Positions 15,786 through 24,605 of a stretch of 64,000 bases of DNA are shown here, piece by piece. The notes below the pieces were generated by a model that worked only from the letters and a program-made list of their open reading frames with translations, was not told the DNA's origin and made no database searches. Position 1 is the first letter of the stretch. Every line of letters starts with the position of its first letter. The stretch is from positions 124,001-188,000 of the forward strand of contig DASVCW010000043.1 in the NCBI GenBank assembly GCA_036381435.1, read 5' to 3'. This stretch comes from Fodinibius sp036381435. Its GTDB lineage: Bacteria > Bacteroidota > Rhodothermia > Balneolales > Balneolaceae. The translations under genes were made by a program, and so were the position numbers.

Positions 15786-17909
15786 CTATTCTCTATGAAA
15801 CCTCTTTCCCGATGAAGCATAATCCTTCAGGATCTCAGCAACCTTAAATCGAGGCCCGTACTTTTGCTCATAATCTTCCAGCTGTCGGACAATCTCATCC
15901 GTTCCTTCCTGCTCAATATATCGAAACGGACCGCCGAGAAAAGGCGGGAAACCGAGTCCAAGTACAGCTCCCAAATCACCGTCTGTCGGATTTTGCAAGA
16001 TTTCTTCCTGCAAGCACCAAGCCGCTTCATTCACCATCGTCAAAACCATCCGTTGCTGCACTGTTTTGGGTTTGAATAACTTTCGGTCGGACCCGCCAAA
16101 GAACTTATAAATCTCTTTATTCGGCTCTTTTTTCTTCGTTTTTGAGCCTTCCTGTTCATACCGGTAAAATCCTTTCTTGTTCTTTTTGCCTTTGTAGCCG
16201 TTTTCAAGAAGTTCAGTTGGTTTTCGGTTGGGATTTACCCCGCGCCCAGCAAAAAGATCACTCAGCACTTCTGTGATATGAGCTGCAACGTCAATACCCA
16301 CTTCATCAAAAAGAGCCGCCGGTCCCACAGGAAAGCCGAACTGTTTCATGTACTCATCCAGCTCCTCGATTGAAATTCCTTCTTCCAGCAGCATCAGCGC
16401 TTCATTCATAAAAGGGGCTAGAATGCGGGTAGTGTAAAAACCGGGGCCATCATTGACTACAATAACATACTTGCCTTGCCGAATACCTACTTCGCGAGCG
16501 GTAGCTGTAACCCAGTCAGCGGTTTGATCGGTGACAATGATTTCGAGCAGCGGCATTTTTGGGACTGGTGAGAAGTAATGCATTCCCACCACCTGCTCCG
16601 GGCGGGCGGAAGCTTCTGCAATTTTGTGAATGGGCAGGGATGATGTATTGGTAGCAAAAATACACTTTTCGGGAATGGCTTTTTCCACTTCTTTGATGAC
16701 GGATTGTTTGATATTCAGGTCTTCGAAGACTGCTTCAATCACTAAATCCACATTTTTAAAGCTATCATAATTGGCTGCAGGTGTCACGAGTCCGGCAGTA
16801 CGATCACGCTCAAAAGAAGATATAATTCGCTTTCTTCTCTTGTTTTCAAGGTTATTCCAGATGCTCTTTTTGCCGCCCGCCGCTGCCTCTAGGTCCTGAT
16901 CTTTCAGTAAAACCCGATAGCCATTGTTGGCGCTGACATCAGCAATACCGGAACCCATCAACCCCGCACCCAGTACCCCGATTTTTTTAACCTCAACGGC
17001 TTTATCCTTTAGCGGATTTTTCTTAGCTGCCTGCATGGCAAAAAACAAATTCACCATCGCTTTGGATTCTTTCGTAGCAGCTAGTTTTCCGAAATTTATC
17101 GATTCGAGGGCAAGCCCGGCACTCAGTCCTTTTTTGTAGCCTTCTTCCACACAATCAATAATTTTAGCCGGAGCGGGATAGTTGCCTTTTGATTTCGATG
17201 CGGCGCGTTTTCGGGCTTGGGAAAAAATAATACTCCGTCCCGTACCTGTACTTTCAAGTAATTTTTGAGTCATGCTTCGTTTATCTTTCCGCTTGAACCG
17301 GCCTTCCTTTATTTTGCGAATAGCCGATTTAGCGGCGGTAAGAAGGGCATCTTTGTGAACCAATTCATCAACAAGCCCCAGTTTGTAAGCTTTTCGCGGA
17401 TAAATGTTCTTTCCCGTCAGTATATAGGTGAGGGCGTTTTGAATGCCGATCAGGCGTGGCAAACGCTGAGTGCCTCCACCGCCGGGCAGAAGTCCCAGCT
17501 GTACTTCGGGCTGGCCCATCACCGTTTTAGGATGTTCTGAAGCTACGCGATAATGACAGGCCATAGCAACTTCGAGCCCTCCGCCGAGACATGAACCGTG
17601 AATAGCTGCGATTACGGGAATATTTAAATATTCCAGATTCAGCAACAGTTCATTGCCGGTTTGACTCAACTCCTGAATTTCATCAGGTGCTTTTTTATTT
17701 TTGAGCATCTCCACATCAGCTCCGGCAATAAAATTATTCTCTTTGCCGCTGATAAGAATAATTCCTTCAACCGAATTTTTGTACGTCTCTTGAAGCAGTT
17801 CTTCAAATTCAGTGATGAGCATTTCATTCAGCTTGTTCACTTTTTCCCCGGGCTGGTCGAGAGTGACGATTAAAATGTTGTCTTCTGTTTCGGTTGATAA
17901 GTAGTTCAT
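15786..17909 (-). CDS. fadJ: FadJ/FadB-type enoyl-CoA hydratase / 3-hydroxyacyl-CoA dehydrogenase
   Basis: The ATG at 17909 gives 707 residues; the frame extends to 17963, but those 18 residues are unlike the family. The N-terminal crotonase domain (about 1-290) carries both catalytic glutamates (in GGGLEVAMAC and GQPEVQLGLLPGGGG). The C-terminal dehydrogenase has an NAD site GAGLMGSG and the HYFSPVP segment. It performs the second and third steps of beta-oxidation. The fadI thiolase is upstream on the same strand, separated by a 229-base gap filled by a palindromic repeat. This is the normal partner pair of the trifunctional complex. Confidence 0.93.
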   Translation of the reverse strand: MNYLSTETEDNILIVTLDQPGEKVNKLNEMLITEFEELLQETYKNSVEGIILISGKENNFIAGADVEMLKNKKAPDEIQELSQTGNELLLNLEYLNIPVIAAIHGSCLGGGLEVAMACHYRVASEHPKTVMGQPEVQLGLLPGGGGTQRLPRLIGIQNALTYILTGKNIYPRKAYKLGLVDELVHKDALLTAAKSAIRKIKEGRFKRKDKRSMTQKLLESTGTGRSIIFSQARKRAASKSKGNYPAPAKIIDCVEEGYKKGLSAGLALESINFGKLAATKESKAMVNLFFAMQAAKKNPLKDKAVEVKKIGVLGAGLMGSGIADVSANNGYRVLLKDQDLEAAAGGKKSIWNNLENKRRKRIISSFERDRTAGLVTPAANYDSFKNVDLVIEAVFEDLNIKQSVIKEVEKAIPEKCIFATNTSSLPIHKIAEASARPEQVVGMHYFSPVPKMPLLEIIVTDQTADWVTATAREVGIRQGKYVIVVNDGPGFYTTRILAPFMNEALMLLEEGISIEELDEYMKQFGFPVGPAALFDEVGIDVAAHITEVLSDLFAGRGVNPNRKPTELLENGYKGKKNKKGFYRYEQEGSKTKKKEPNKEIYKFFGGSDRKLFKPKTVQQRMVLTMVNEAAWCLQEEILQNPTDGDLGAVLGLGFPPFLGGPFRYIEQEGTDEIVRQLEDYEQKYGPRFKVAEILKDYASSGKRFHRE

Positions 17910-17940
17910 AGTTTTATTTCTGTTTTTGGTTATGTCTGTA

Positions 17941-18114
17941 GCCATCCCCTGCGCCCCCTTCAAAGGGGGAATATTATTCCGCTGATGAAATCATCGGATT
18001 TAGCTATAGTCTGTTAAAACTGTGTAGATGGATTTAGATGGCCGTGAAAACAAGTTCTGAATTATTGAAAATAATTCAATAAGTGTCCCCCTTCGAAGGG
18101 GTTCGGGGGATGGC
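17941..18114. repeat. 174-base inverted-repeat element between fadI and fadJ
   Basis: The ends GCCATCCCC (17941-17949) and GGGGATGGC (18106-18114) are perfect complements. Next to them are CCCCCTTC-AAAGGGGG (17954-17969) and CCCCCTTCGAAGGGG hairpins (18087-18101). The AT-rich centre has no ORF. It may influence the fadI:fadJ expression ratio. It resembles a miniature inverted-repeat element. Confidence 0.65.
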
Positions 18115-18137
18115 CTTGGACCTTCTTCGATTCAGTA

Positions 18138-19439
18138 TCAGAATCGCTCCAGAACAATTGCATGCCCCTGTCCGCCGGCGGCACAAGCTGTAACCAGGGC
18201 AAGGTTCCCGTCTTCGTGATGCAGCCGGTTTGCGGCGGTAGTTACGATCCGCACACCAGTGGACCCAAACGGATGCCCAAGCGACAGTGACCCGCCCCAA
18301 AGATTGAATTTATCCATTGGTACTTCACCTACTTTTTTATCGCGGGCTAGATGTTCTTTGGCGAATTTATCTGAATTCAGGGCTTTAAGCACTGACAGAA
18401 TTTGTCCCGCGAAGGCTTCGTGAAATTCAAAAACATCAATATCGGAAAGCTTCAATCCCATCATATCAAGTACTTTTGGCGTAGCGTAGGCAGGGCCCAG
18501 CAGCAACTCATTTTCCGGGTCTTGGGCAACGTAAGTATACTTGCGTAGATACGCTTTGGGCTTTAACCCTAAATTTAAAGCCGTTTGCTTTTCCATAATC
18601 AATGAAGCTGAGGCGCCGTCGGTCAAAGCGGATGAATTTCCTGCCGTAACAGTTCCATGTGGTTTAATGAAAGCGGGTTTCAGTTTGGCCAGCTTTTCCA
18701 TGGAGGTATCTTCGCGAAATACATTATCACGGGTGATAGCATCAAAACCCGGGGGCACGGCAGCCGGTAATAATTCATCATCAAGCAGTCCCTCATTGGT
18801 AGCTTTGGCGGCTAAATGATGCGAGCGCAGTGCATATTCATCCTGTTCTTTGCGGGTGATTCCGAAGTGGGCTGCCATGCGGTCGGCACTTTCGCCCATG
18901 GTTTCTTTGGTAGAAAATTCAGATATGGAAGGAATTTCCGGAAGCAAATCAGAGGGACGCAACCCTTTAAAAAAGCGGAGATAATCAGTGGGAGATTTAT
19001 ACTTACGAGTCTCCAACAGTTTTTTACGAAAGCGTTTTCGAAAACGGATGGGAATATCAGACATCGTTTCCGTTCCTCCGGCTAAGATGATCTTTGCCTG
19101 CCCCAATCGAATCAGATCAATTGCACTGGTGATGGCTTGATTGGATGAAATGCAGGCCATAGCTATGGTGTGAGCGGGTACAGAGTTGGGAATGCCTGCT
19201 CCGAGTGCCGATTCACGAGCTACATTGCTGGTATTCACATCCTGAATGACATTCCCGAAAATGACGCGGTCAAGATCATCACCGTTAATGGGCGAGCGTC
19301 CTATCAATCCCTGGATGGCCATCCTTCCCAAATCATAAGCCATAAGGTTTTTGTAACCCGTACCGGAGCGCTGGAAAGGCAAGCGGCCGCCATCAACAAT
19401 TACCGCTTCATTCAATTTATTTGTCGATTTATCAGCCAT
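18138..19439 (-). CDS. fadI: FadI-type acetyl-CoA acyltransferase (thiolase)
   Basis: The 433-residue thiolase cleaves 3-ketoacyl-CoA to acetyl-CoA and a shortened acyl-CoA. The nucleophilic cysteine is Cys96 (AMACISSNQA). The catalytic histidine segments are FHEAFAGQIL and GHPFGSTG, and the second cysteine lies in ACAAGGQGHA near the C-terminus. Length and the extended loop fit FadI rather than the shorter PhaA/AtoB type. It is the first gene of a pair with fadJ downstream. The start at 19439 gives a short N-terminal extension before EAVIVDGGRLPF. Confidence 0.92.
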   Translation of the reverse strand: MADKSTNKLNEAVIVDGGRLPFQRSGTGYKNLMAYDLGRMAIQGLIGRSPINGDDLDRVIFGNVIQDVNTSNVARESALGAGIPNSVPAHTIAMACISSNQAITSAIDLIRLGQAKIILAGGTETMSDIPIRFRKRFRKKLLETRKYKSPTDYLRFFKGLRPSDLLPEIPSISEFSTKETMGESADRMAAHFGITRKEQDEYALRSHHLAAKATNEGLLDDELLPAAVPPGFDAITRDNVFREDTSMEKLAKLKPAFIKPHGTVTAGNSSALTDGASASLIMEKQTALNLGLKPKAYLRKYTYVAQDPENELLLGPAYATPKVLDMMGLKLSDIDVFEFHEAFAGQILSVLKALNSDKFAKEHLARDKKVGEVPMDKFNLWGGSLSLGHPFGSTGVRIVTTAANRLHHEDGNLALVTACAAGGQGHAIVLERF

Positions 19440-19614
19440 AGCAACAGTATTTTAATGTTGAATTACTATAAAGATGATTGAAAACAACAGATAAGTCAAG
19501 ATAAAGTTAACAGTGTTAACCTACATAAAAAATTCATTACAATTCAATAAAAATTAAAGGCAGAAATGTTTTGTGTGAAAAGAGAATATCCGTATATTTG
19601 TGCTCTCTTAAAAT

Positions 19615-19689
19615 GGGTGGTTAGCTCAGTTGGTTCAGAGCACCTGCCTTACAAGCAGGGGGTCATAGGTTCGAATCCTATACCACCCA
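19615..19689 (+). tRNA. tRNA-Val (anticodon TAC)
   Basis: The 75-base cloverleaf has acceptor stem GGGTGGT/ACCACCC (7 bp), anticodon stem CCTGC/GCAGG with loop CTTACAA (anticodon TAC), and a T-arm containing GGTTCGAATCC. Discriminator is A; CCA is not encoded. An AT-rich islet starts just downstream. Confidence 0.96.
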
Positions 19690-19700
19690 CAGAAAATCAG

Positions 19701-19733
19701 AAGGACAGTTTCGAAAGGAACTGTCCTTTTTTT
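19701..19733 (+). terminator. Rho-independent terminator after tRNA-Val
   Basis: A 10-bp perfect stem AAGGACAGTT/AACTGTCCTT with an 8-base loop is followed by a run of T. It lies 11 bases after the tRNA. Confidence 0.93.
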
Positions 19734-19836
19734 GTTTTATGGAGTATAGAGCTTCTATTATTAAGGCACATACAAAATATTTTTTGTTTTTTTTCGAGTA
19801 GATGTACAAGTTTGACAAAAACTAAAAGCAGGGAAA

Positions 19837-20283
19837 ATGGAAGAAAAAGTAGATTTAACCGAAGTTATAAACAAAAGCATTGAAAATTTAAAGCTATCTA
19901 ATGTGCCAAACCCTATTTATGGTAAAAAGTTGTTCTTTTTTGACGAGTGTGTAGGCCCAAAATATGAGCGAAATCAACTTTTAGGGTACTTAGGAGCCTT
20001 TTGTTCTTTCACCAAATTAACCAGTGAAATTGATATTTGTGTGATTCCTTTTGCATCATGGCAGCGTGTACTTGAAAATGAATGTGATGAAATAACTAAA
20101 GAGCTAATCTCTAAATTAGAGGTAAAGGATGAGCAAACGGGTAGAACATCAAATTTAATTCCCAATACTTTTATTCTTCCAGAAAGCTTTTTGTTCAAAT
20201 ATATTGAAGATAATCTTTTAGTTGATGATGATGTGAAGGCTAAACAGTTTGAAAGAATAGATTTCTCTCTTGTAAATAACTAG
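19837..20283 (+). CDS. Hypothetical protein in AT-rich islet
   Basis: This 148-residue soluble protein has no recognised family. It has no signal peptide or membrane helix, is acidic, and contains FFFDECVGPKYERNQ and a hydrophobic stretch LLGYLGAFCSF. A purine-rich segment (AGCAGGGAAA) precedes the ATG. Base composition is clearly more AT-rich than the surrounding core genes and like that of the following exonuclease gene, from which it is separated by 58 bases. Together they look like recently acquired DNA beside tRNA-Val. No function is proposed. Confidence 0.6.
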   Translation: MEEKVDLTEVINKSIENLKLSNVPNPIYGKKLFFFDECVGPKYERNQLLGYLGAFCSFTKLTSEIDICVIPFASWQRVLENECDEITKELISKLEVKDEQTGRTSNLIPNTFILPESFLFKYIEDNLLVDDDVKAKQFERIDFSLVNN

Positions 20284-20341
20284 TAGTAAGTAACTTTTAA
20301 TGAATAAGTTAGTTTAAATTTCTGTTGGGGGCGGGGGTAGT

Positions 20342-21268
20342 ATGAGGTTTATATCATTAGATTTTGAAACTGCTAACAGAGAACGTGGAAGCGTTTGTCA
20401 AGTAGGTTTAGCAATATTTGAAAAGGGTTCGTTGGTTGAATCAAAATCTTGGTTAATTAAGCCTTACAATAATTATTTTGATGATATCAATAAACATATT
20501 CATGGTATCACAGAACAACATGTCGTTAATTCTCCTTCTTGGAATGATATTTGGCCAGAAGTAAACAATTACATTAATAATTCACTGATCATTGCTCATA
20601 ATGCAAGTTTTGATATCAGTGTTTTACGACATGTATTGGATATTCATTCAATAAGATATCCTACCTTAGATTATATATGCAGTTATTTGTTGGCTAAAAA
20701 TATTTGGAATGATCTTCTTTCCTATAAATTGAGTTATTTAGCTAAAATATTTAAAATTGATCTCAATCATCATGATGCTCTTTCAGATGCTATAGCTGCT
20801 GGTAAAATTTTATTGAGGGGAATGGAGGCTTTAAATGTTTCAAATTATAAGGAGCTTCAAGAAAAATTATGCCTAAGACCAGGATCAGTGTATGAAAGGA
20901 GTTATATAACACCACAGATTAAAAAAATTATAGATGATATAGAAGAGCCTCAATTAGAGGTGAACGATGGCAATAATCCTTTTAAAAATAAAACCATTGT
21001 TTTTACGGGTGCATTAGGTTATTTAACACGAAAAAGAGCAAAAAAATTAGTGGAGAGATGTGGAGGTATAACTAAGACTTCAGTAAGTAAAAAAGTTGAT
21101 ATACTTATTGTCGGAGAGGCAGATATCGAAAAATATGGAGAAGGCTATAAAACTAATAAACTCAAGAAAGCAGAAAAACTATTGAGGAAGGGACATAAAA
21201 TAGAGTTAATTGGGGAAAATGATTTTTTAAGCTTTTGCCATTGGGCAGAAGATAAAGTTTCCTTATAG
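20342..21268 (+). CDS. DEDDh exonuclease with C-terminal BRCT domain
   Basis: This is a 308-residue two-domain protein. Residues 1-165 are a DnaQ-like 3'-5' exonuclease: DFE at 7-9, an HNASFD segment near 79-84 and the HDALSDA motif near 140-146 supply the acidic and histidine residues. Residues 215-300 resemble a BRCT domain (NKTIVFTGALGYLTRKRA, then KVDILIVGE), as at the end of NAD-dependent ligases. It likely trims DNA (or RNA) ends during repair. The gene is AT-rich, with an unknown ORF upstream. It is not the replicative epsilon subunit by context. Confidence 0.82.
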   Translation: MRFISLDFETANRERGSVCQVGLAIFEKGSLVESKSWLIKPYNNYFDDINKHIHGITEQHVVNSPSWNDIWPEVNNYINNSLIIAHNASFDISVLRHVLDIHSIRYPTLDYICSYLLAKNIWNDLLSYKLSYLAKIFKIDLNHHDALSDAIAAGKILLRGMEALNVSNYKELQEKLCLRPGSVYERSYITPQIKKIIDDIEEPQLEVNDGNNPFKNKTIVFTGALGYLTRKRAKKLVERCGGITKTSVSKKVDILIVGEADIEKYGEGYKTNKLKKAEKLLRKGHKIELIGENDFLSFCHWAEDKVSL

Positions 21269-21353
21269 CATTCAAAGCAGTCGATACAACAACGGGTGGC
21301 AAAATCCGTTTATGAACTGAGTTAAACTCTATATAATAAAAAACTTATTACTG

Positions 21354-21740
21354 ATGAAGCAAGTAAAAGAAAAGTCAGAATATAATTCACTCACTCCCGA
21401 AGAAGAGAGAGTCATCATCCATAAAGGCACCGAAGCGCCTTTTTCAGGAAAATATAACGACAATAAAGAGGCCGGGCTTTATTTGTGTAAAAGGTGTGAT
21501 GCGCCTTTGTATAAATCACAGGATAAGTTTCAATCTCATTGCGGATGGCCAAGCTTTGACGATGAGATTGAGGGAGCTGTAGAGCGTGTTCCCGATGCAG
21601 ACGGCAGACGAACGGAAATTATCTGTGCGAACTGCAAGGCTCATTTAGGACATGTTTTTGAAGGAGAGTATCTAACAGACAAGAACATCAGGCATTGTGT
21701 TAATTCTATTTCTCTGAAGTTCGTTTCCAAAGAAAATTAG
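21354..21740 (+). CDS. msrB: Peptide-methionine (R)-S-oxide reductase
   Basis: The 128-residue MsrB repairs methionine-R-sulfoxide. Two zinc-binding CxxC pairs (CKRCDAP and CANCKAHLGHVF) and the catalytic RHCVNSISLKF near the C-terminus are all present, as is the substrate pocket HCGWPSF. There is no fused MsrA and no signal peptide, so it acts in the cytoplasm. GC content returns to the window's norm here, marking the end of the AT-rich islet. The start at 21354 gives a normal length. Confidence 0.94.
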   Translation: MKQVKEKSEYNSLTPEEERVIIHKGTEAPFSGKYNDNKEAGLYLCKRCDAPLYKSQDKFQSHCGWPSFDDEIEGAVERVPDADGRRTEIICANCKAHLGHVFEGEYLTDKNIRHCVNSISLKFVSKEN

Positions 21741-21859
21741 GGAGATTCCCATTAAAACGAGGTAAGTTGGTCCGCCTGCTTAAATTTCTTTAATTTTAAC
21801 AGAATTTTTTGGATGTTTGTTACGTTATGTAACAAAAGGGAATATAAAAACACGGTGTT

Positions 21860-22057
21860 ATGGCTGAAAAAGTTAAGAAGTTCGAAGAAATGATAGAAAA
21901 CCCTACGGCTCATCAGTTAAAGTCGTATTACGATGCCAAAGAAAAGGCTTGTTTGGACGCAATGAAATCATCACAATCAAAAAATCCCCATAATAAAGGA
22001 TCGAATTTAGCTGATTTTTGGGATTACGTTTACCAGCAGTTTTATGAAATACAGTAA
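21860..22057 (+). CDS. Small hypothetical protein (65 residues)
   Basis: A charged, helical 65-residue protein starting MAEKVKKFEEMIENP. It lacks a signal peptide or membrane segment. It stands alone between msrB and egtD and is followed 26 bases later by a strong rho-independent terminator, which supports it as a real transcription unit. No family recognised. Confidence 0.6.
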   Translation: MAEKVKKFEEMIENPTAHQLKSYYDAKEKACLDAMKSSQSKNPHNKGSNLADFWDYVYQQFYEIQ

Positions 22058-22083
22058 TTGCGTCTAAAAAGGGATTGAATGAA

Positions 22084-22115
22084 AACCTGTGGAAATCTTT
22101 TCACAGGTTTTTTTA
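22084..22115 (+). terminator. Rho-independent terminator
   Basis: AACCTGTG (22084-22091) pairs with CACAGGTT (22102-22109), followed by a T-run. It ends the 65-residue gene transcript. It also shows that the long frame beginning at 22079 is not the true egtD start. Confidence 0.92.
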
Positions 22116-22186
22116 TTTATAGACCTGTAGGAAGCAGTTTTTCAAGGACTCCTTGTAGTAATTCTCCAACAATCTTAACTATTTTT

Positions 22187-23131
22187 ATGGAAAATCAGCC
22201 GCCCGTTGTAAAGCAGTCGATACTGGATGAAGTTCTTTACGGTCTTCATCAACCGCAAAAGCAGTTATCCAGTAAATTTTTTTATGATGAACGGGGTTCT
22301 GAGCTGTTTGAAAAAATTACAGGGTTGAAAGAGTATTATCCAACCCGCACCGAAATGATGATTCTAAAGAATAATCTGGGTGAAATTTCAGATTTAATTG
22401 GTCCCAAAGCCATGCTCATCGAGCTGGGCAGCGGAAGCAGTACAAAAATCCGGCTCCTGTTAAAGTCATTGCCTGAACTGGCAGCCTATGTGCCGGTTGA
22501 TATCTCCCAAAGCTATTTAAGAAAGGCAGCCCGGCAACTGCAGACAGATTTTCCCGATTTGTTTATCAAGCCGGTTTATGCCGACTATACTAAGCATTTC
22601 AGCCTGCCGCCGATTGATGCTGATTATAAAAGAGAGCTTGTTTTTTATCCCGGTTCAACTATCGGTAATTTTCATCCCGATAAGGCCCGCGAGTTTTTAA
22701 AGACTATAGCGTCACTGACTGAAAAAGATGCTGCAATGCTCATCGGGGTTGATCTCAAAAAAGACAAACAAGTGCTCGAAGCAGCTTATAACGATGCTAA
22801 AGGTATCACAGCAGCTTTTAATAAAAATATATTGCTACGGTTAAACCGGGAGATAGGTGCTGATTTTGATGTCGATAGTTTTCGGCATCGCGCGTTTTAT
22901 AATGAAGGAGAGGGACGGATTGAAATGCATCTCTTTTCAAAAAAAGAACAGGAAGTCCAAATAGGGGATGAATCTTTTCACTTCACAGAAGGAGAATCTA
23001 TTCACACCGAAAATTCCTACAAATATTCCCTGGATGATTTTAAAAAACTGGTAAGCGAATGGTTTTCGGTAGGAAAAGTTTGGACGGATGAGAAAGGATG
23101 GTTTTCACTTCAATATTTAATCAAAAAATAA
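22187..23131 (+). CDS. egtD: L-histidine N-alpha-methyltransferase
   Basis: The ATG at 22187 gives 314 residues, the family length; the longer frame runs through a terminator. EgtD trimethylates histidine to hercynine using S-adenosylmethionine, the first step of ergothioneine synthesis. The Rossmann motif LIELGSGSSTKIRLLL, the N-terminal LSSKFFYDERGSELFEKIT and the internal YPGSTIGNFHPDKA segment are typical. No egtB or other ergothioneine gene is adjacent; the FGE-like lipoprotein 29 kb away is not EgtB. A SAH hydrolase gene 2.4 kb downstream could recycle its by-product, but that is general metabolism. Confidence 0.9.
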   Translation: MENQPPVVKQSILDEVLYGLHQPQKQLSSKFFYDERGSELFEKITGLKEYYPTRTEMMILKNNLGEISDLIGPKAMLIELGSGSSTKIRLLLKSLPELAAYVPVDISQSYLRKAARQLQTDFPDLFIKPVYADYTKHFSLPPIDADYKRELVFYPGSTIGNFHPDKAREFLKTIASLTEKDAAMLIGVDLKKDKQVLEAAYNDAKGITAAFNKNILLRLNREIGADFDVDSFRHRAFYNEGEGRIEMHLFSKKEQEVQIGDESFHFTEGESIHTENSYKYSLDDFKKLVSEWFSVGKVWTDEKGWFSLQYLIKK

Positions 23132-23140
23132 GCCTGTTAT

Positions 23141-23170
23141 TGCACAAAGTTACACAAAGGAGGCACAGCG
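23141..23170. repeat. Half-copy of the ACACAAAG repeat family
   Basis: GCACAAAGTTACACAAAGG followed by AGGCACAG, starting 9 bases after the egtD stop. It matches the left half of the copies at 7282 and (inverted) 42698. No right arm is evident nearby. Confidence 0.5.
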
Positions 23171-23304
23171 AAAAACCTAAGATTTTAATATTTAAAAAAG
23201 AAAATCTAGGTCGGCTTGTCGAAAGGGGAACACTTTTTCAGCTTGAAATTTTAATTAAGCTACACCGTTGAAGTATTCACTTTTTCATAAAAACCAACTG
23301 AACT

Positions 23305-23442
23305 ATGATGAAACTTTTTCGAATGGAATCCGACAATCAAACAGCTTCGCCCTTAAGAGCCATCTTTTTTATAGTTATTGTATTGTTGGTTATCGGTTCA
23401 TTCTTTCTGCAAATGAGCCTTGGCCATTGTCCCGTGCCGTAA
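23305..23442 (+). CDS. Possible small single-pass membrane protein (45 residues)
   Basis: A short frame reading MMKLFRMESD, then a polar stretch, then one strong hydrophobic helix (about residues 20-36: IFFIVIVLLVIGSFF), then QMSLGHCPVP. The N-in single-helix layout is typical of small membrane proteins. Two adjacent ATGs are possible starts. No clear ribosome site. A different, longer frame (23268-23450) over the same bases has less protein-like content. Function unknown. Confidence 0.45.
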   Translation: MMKLFRMESDNQTASPLRAIFFIVIVLLVIGSFFLQMSLGHCPVP

Positions 23443-23468
23443 AAACTTAACATCCAGATGACTAAGGC

Positions 23469-24605
23469 TTAAAAAGCCAAAATCTGTTCCAGTTCCCGGT
23501 TTTGATAATAATGCCGCCCCTTAATCTGCTTCTTTTCAAGTACACCCATTTCTGTTAACTCATTCAGATAATTTCGTGCCGTGTTTTCCGCATAAATTCC
23601 TGCCGTTGTTAAGTGACTTACTTTCGTAAATGGCTGGGTGAAAATGGTATCTATTAACTGTCCGGGCCGCTGGAAATTCTTCTCAGTCTCTACTGCTTCC
23701 AAGACGGCCTCTTTGGCAGCAAGTAAATCATTCACTTTTTGATAGGTCAGTCGCGCTGTTGATTCTACAGCCCTCAACATATAGAGTAGCCACCCTTGCC
23801 AGTCGCCTCGTTGCGAAATGGCCGCCAGCCGGTCGTAATACTCATTTTTATGTTCGATGATATATCGGCTCAGATACAAAATGGGCAGTTCAAGCAGTCC
23901 CGATTGGGTGATGTAATGGATATTCATAATTCGTCCTGTGCGCCCGTTTCCATCCCGGAAAGGGTGGATGGCCTCGAACTGAAAATGGGCAATCGCCATT
24001 TTTAGCAAAGGTTCGGCGGGTGGGATGGAATCATCATTCAAAAACTCAATAAGGTTACTGAGCTTGCTTTTGAGTACATCCTTACCCTTTGGCGGAGTAT
24101 AAATTCGTTTCCCGGCGTTAGGCCCGCTGCCGCCCTGTCGAATATAGGTTTGGGCAAAAGGGGGACGAATGCCATCAAGCGTTTCCTTAATTTCCCGGTA
24201 AAGCTTTACAAAATAATCGATATCAAACTGCCCGTTATTTTGTAGATATTCATAGCCCCGCCAGATAGCTTCGCGGTAACGTAACACTTCTTTAGTAGAG
24301 CCGGAGACGGTATCATCAAATTTGTGGTCGCTGAATGCCTGGTACAGATCATCATCGGTGGTAAACACGTTTTCGATGGCACTCGAATCTTTAGCCTCCT
24401 GCAATGTAATCGCGTTAACCAGTAATGCCGGATTAGGAATGGCCACACTGCGTCCCGCCAACAGCGCCAGAGCTTCTTTCGCTTTCCCTAACTGCTCATA
24501 GATTTCAACTGTCTTGTACAGTTCTTCATTAAGAGGCAGAAGCGGCAGGTCATTCCATGGTACATTGCGATCAGGGTTGACTGTATAAAGCGGTTTGACA
24601 GGCAT
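23469..24605 (-). CDS. Fic-domain AMP-transferase with inhibitory helix and C-terminal wHTH
   Basis: The 378-residue protein has a complete Fic motif HPFRDGNGRTGR (214-225), so nucleotide transfer to a target hydroxyl is expected. The N-terminal helix carries the self-inhibition motif SxxxEN (Ser74-Glu78-Asn79 in SSAIEN), as in class II Fic proteins. A winged-helix-like C-terminus (about 300-375) suggests DNA binding or autoregulation. No antitoxin gene is adjacent, consistent with intramolecular inhibition. An upstream -7-like box and several TTAATGT half-sites lie within 150 bases. Target unknown. Confidence 0.9.
   Translation of the reverse strand: MPVKPLYTVNPDRNVPWNDLPLLPLNEELYKTVEIYEQLGKAKEALALLAGRSVAIPNPALLVNAITLQEAKDSSAIENVFTTDDDLYQAFSDHKFDDTVSGSTKEVLRYREAIWRGYEYLQNNGQFDIDYFVKLYREIKETLDGIRPPFAQTYIRQGGSGPNAGKRIYTPPKGKDVLKSKLSNLIEFLNDDSIPPAEPLLKMAIAHFQFEAIHPFRDGNGRTGRIMNIHYITQSGLLELPILYLSRYIIEHKNEYYDRLAAISQRGDWQGWLLYMLRAVESTARLTYQKVNDLLAAKEAVLEAVETEKNFQRPGQLIDTIFTQPFTKVSHLTTAGIYAENTARNYLNELTEMGVLEKKQIKGRHYYQNRELEQILAF

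Noticed and set aside
19615..21300. Site-specific integration at tRNA-Val with duplicated att sites
   Set aside because: No integrase and no repeat of the tRNA 3' end was found downstream; GGGTGG near 21294 is too short to count.
23469..24605. Fic-Phd/Doc or FicT/FicA toxin-antitoxin pair
   Set aside because: No small antitoxin gene adjoins it; the inhibitory motif is within the same protein.
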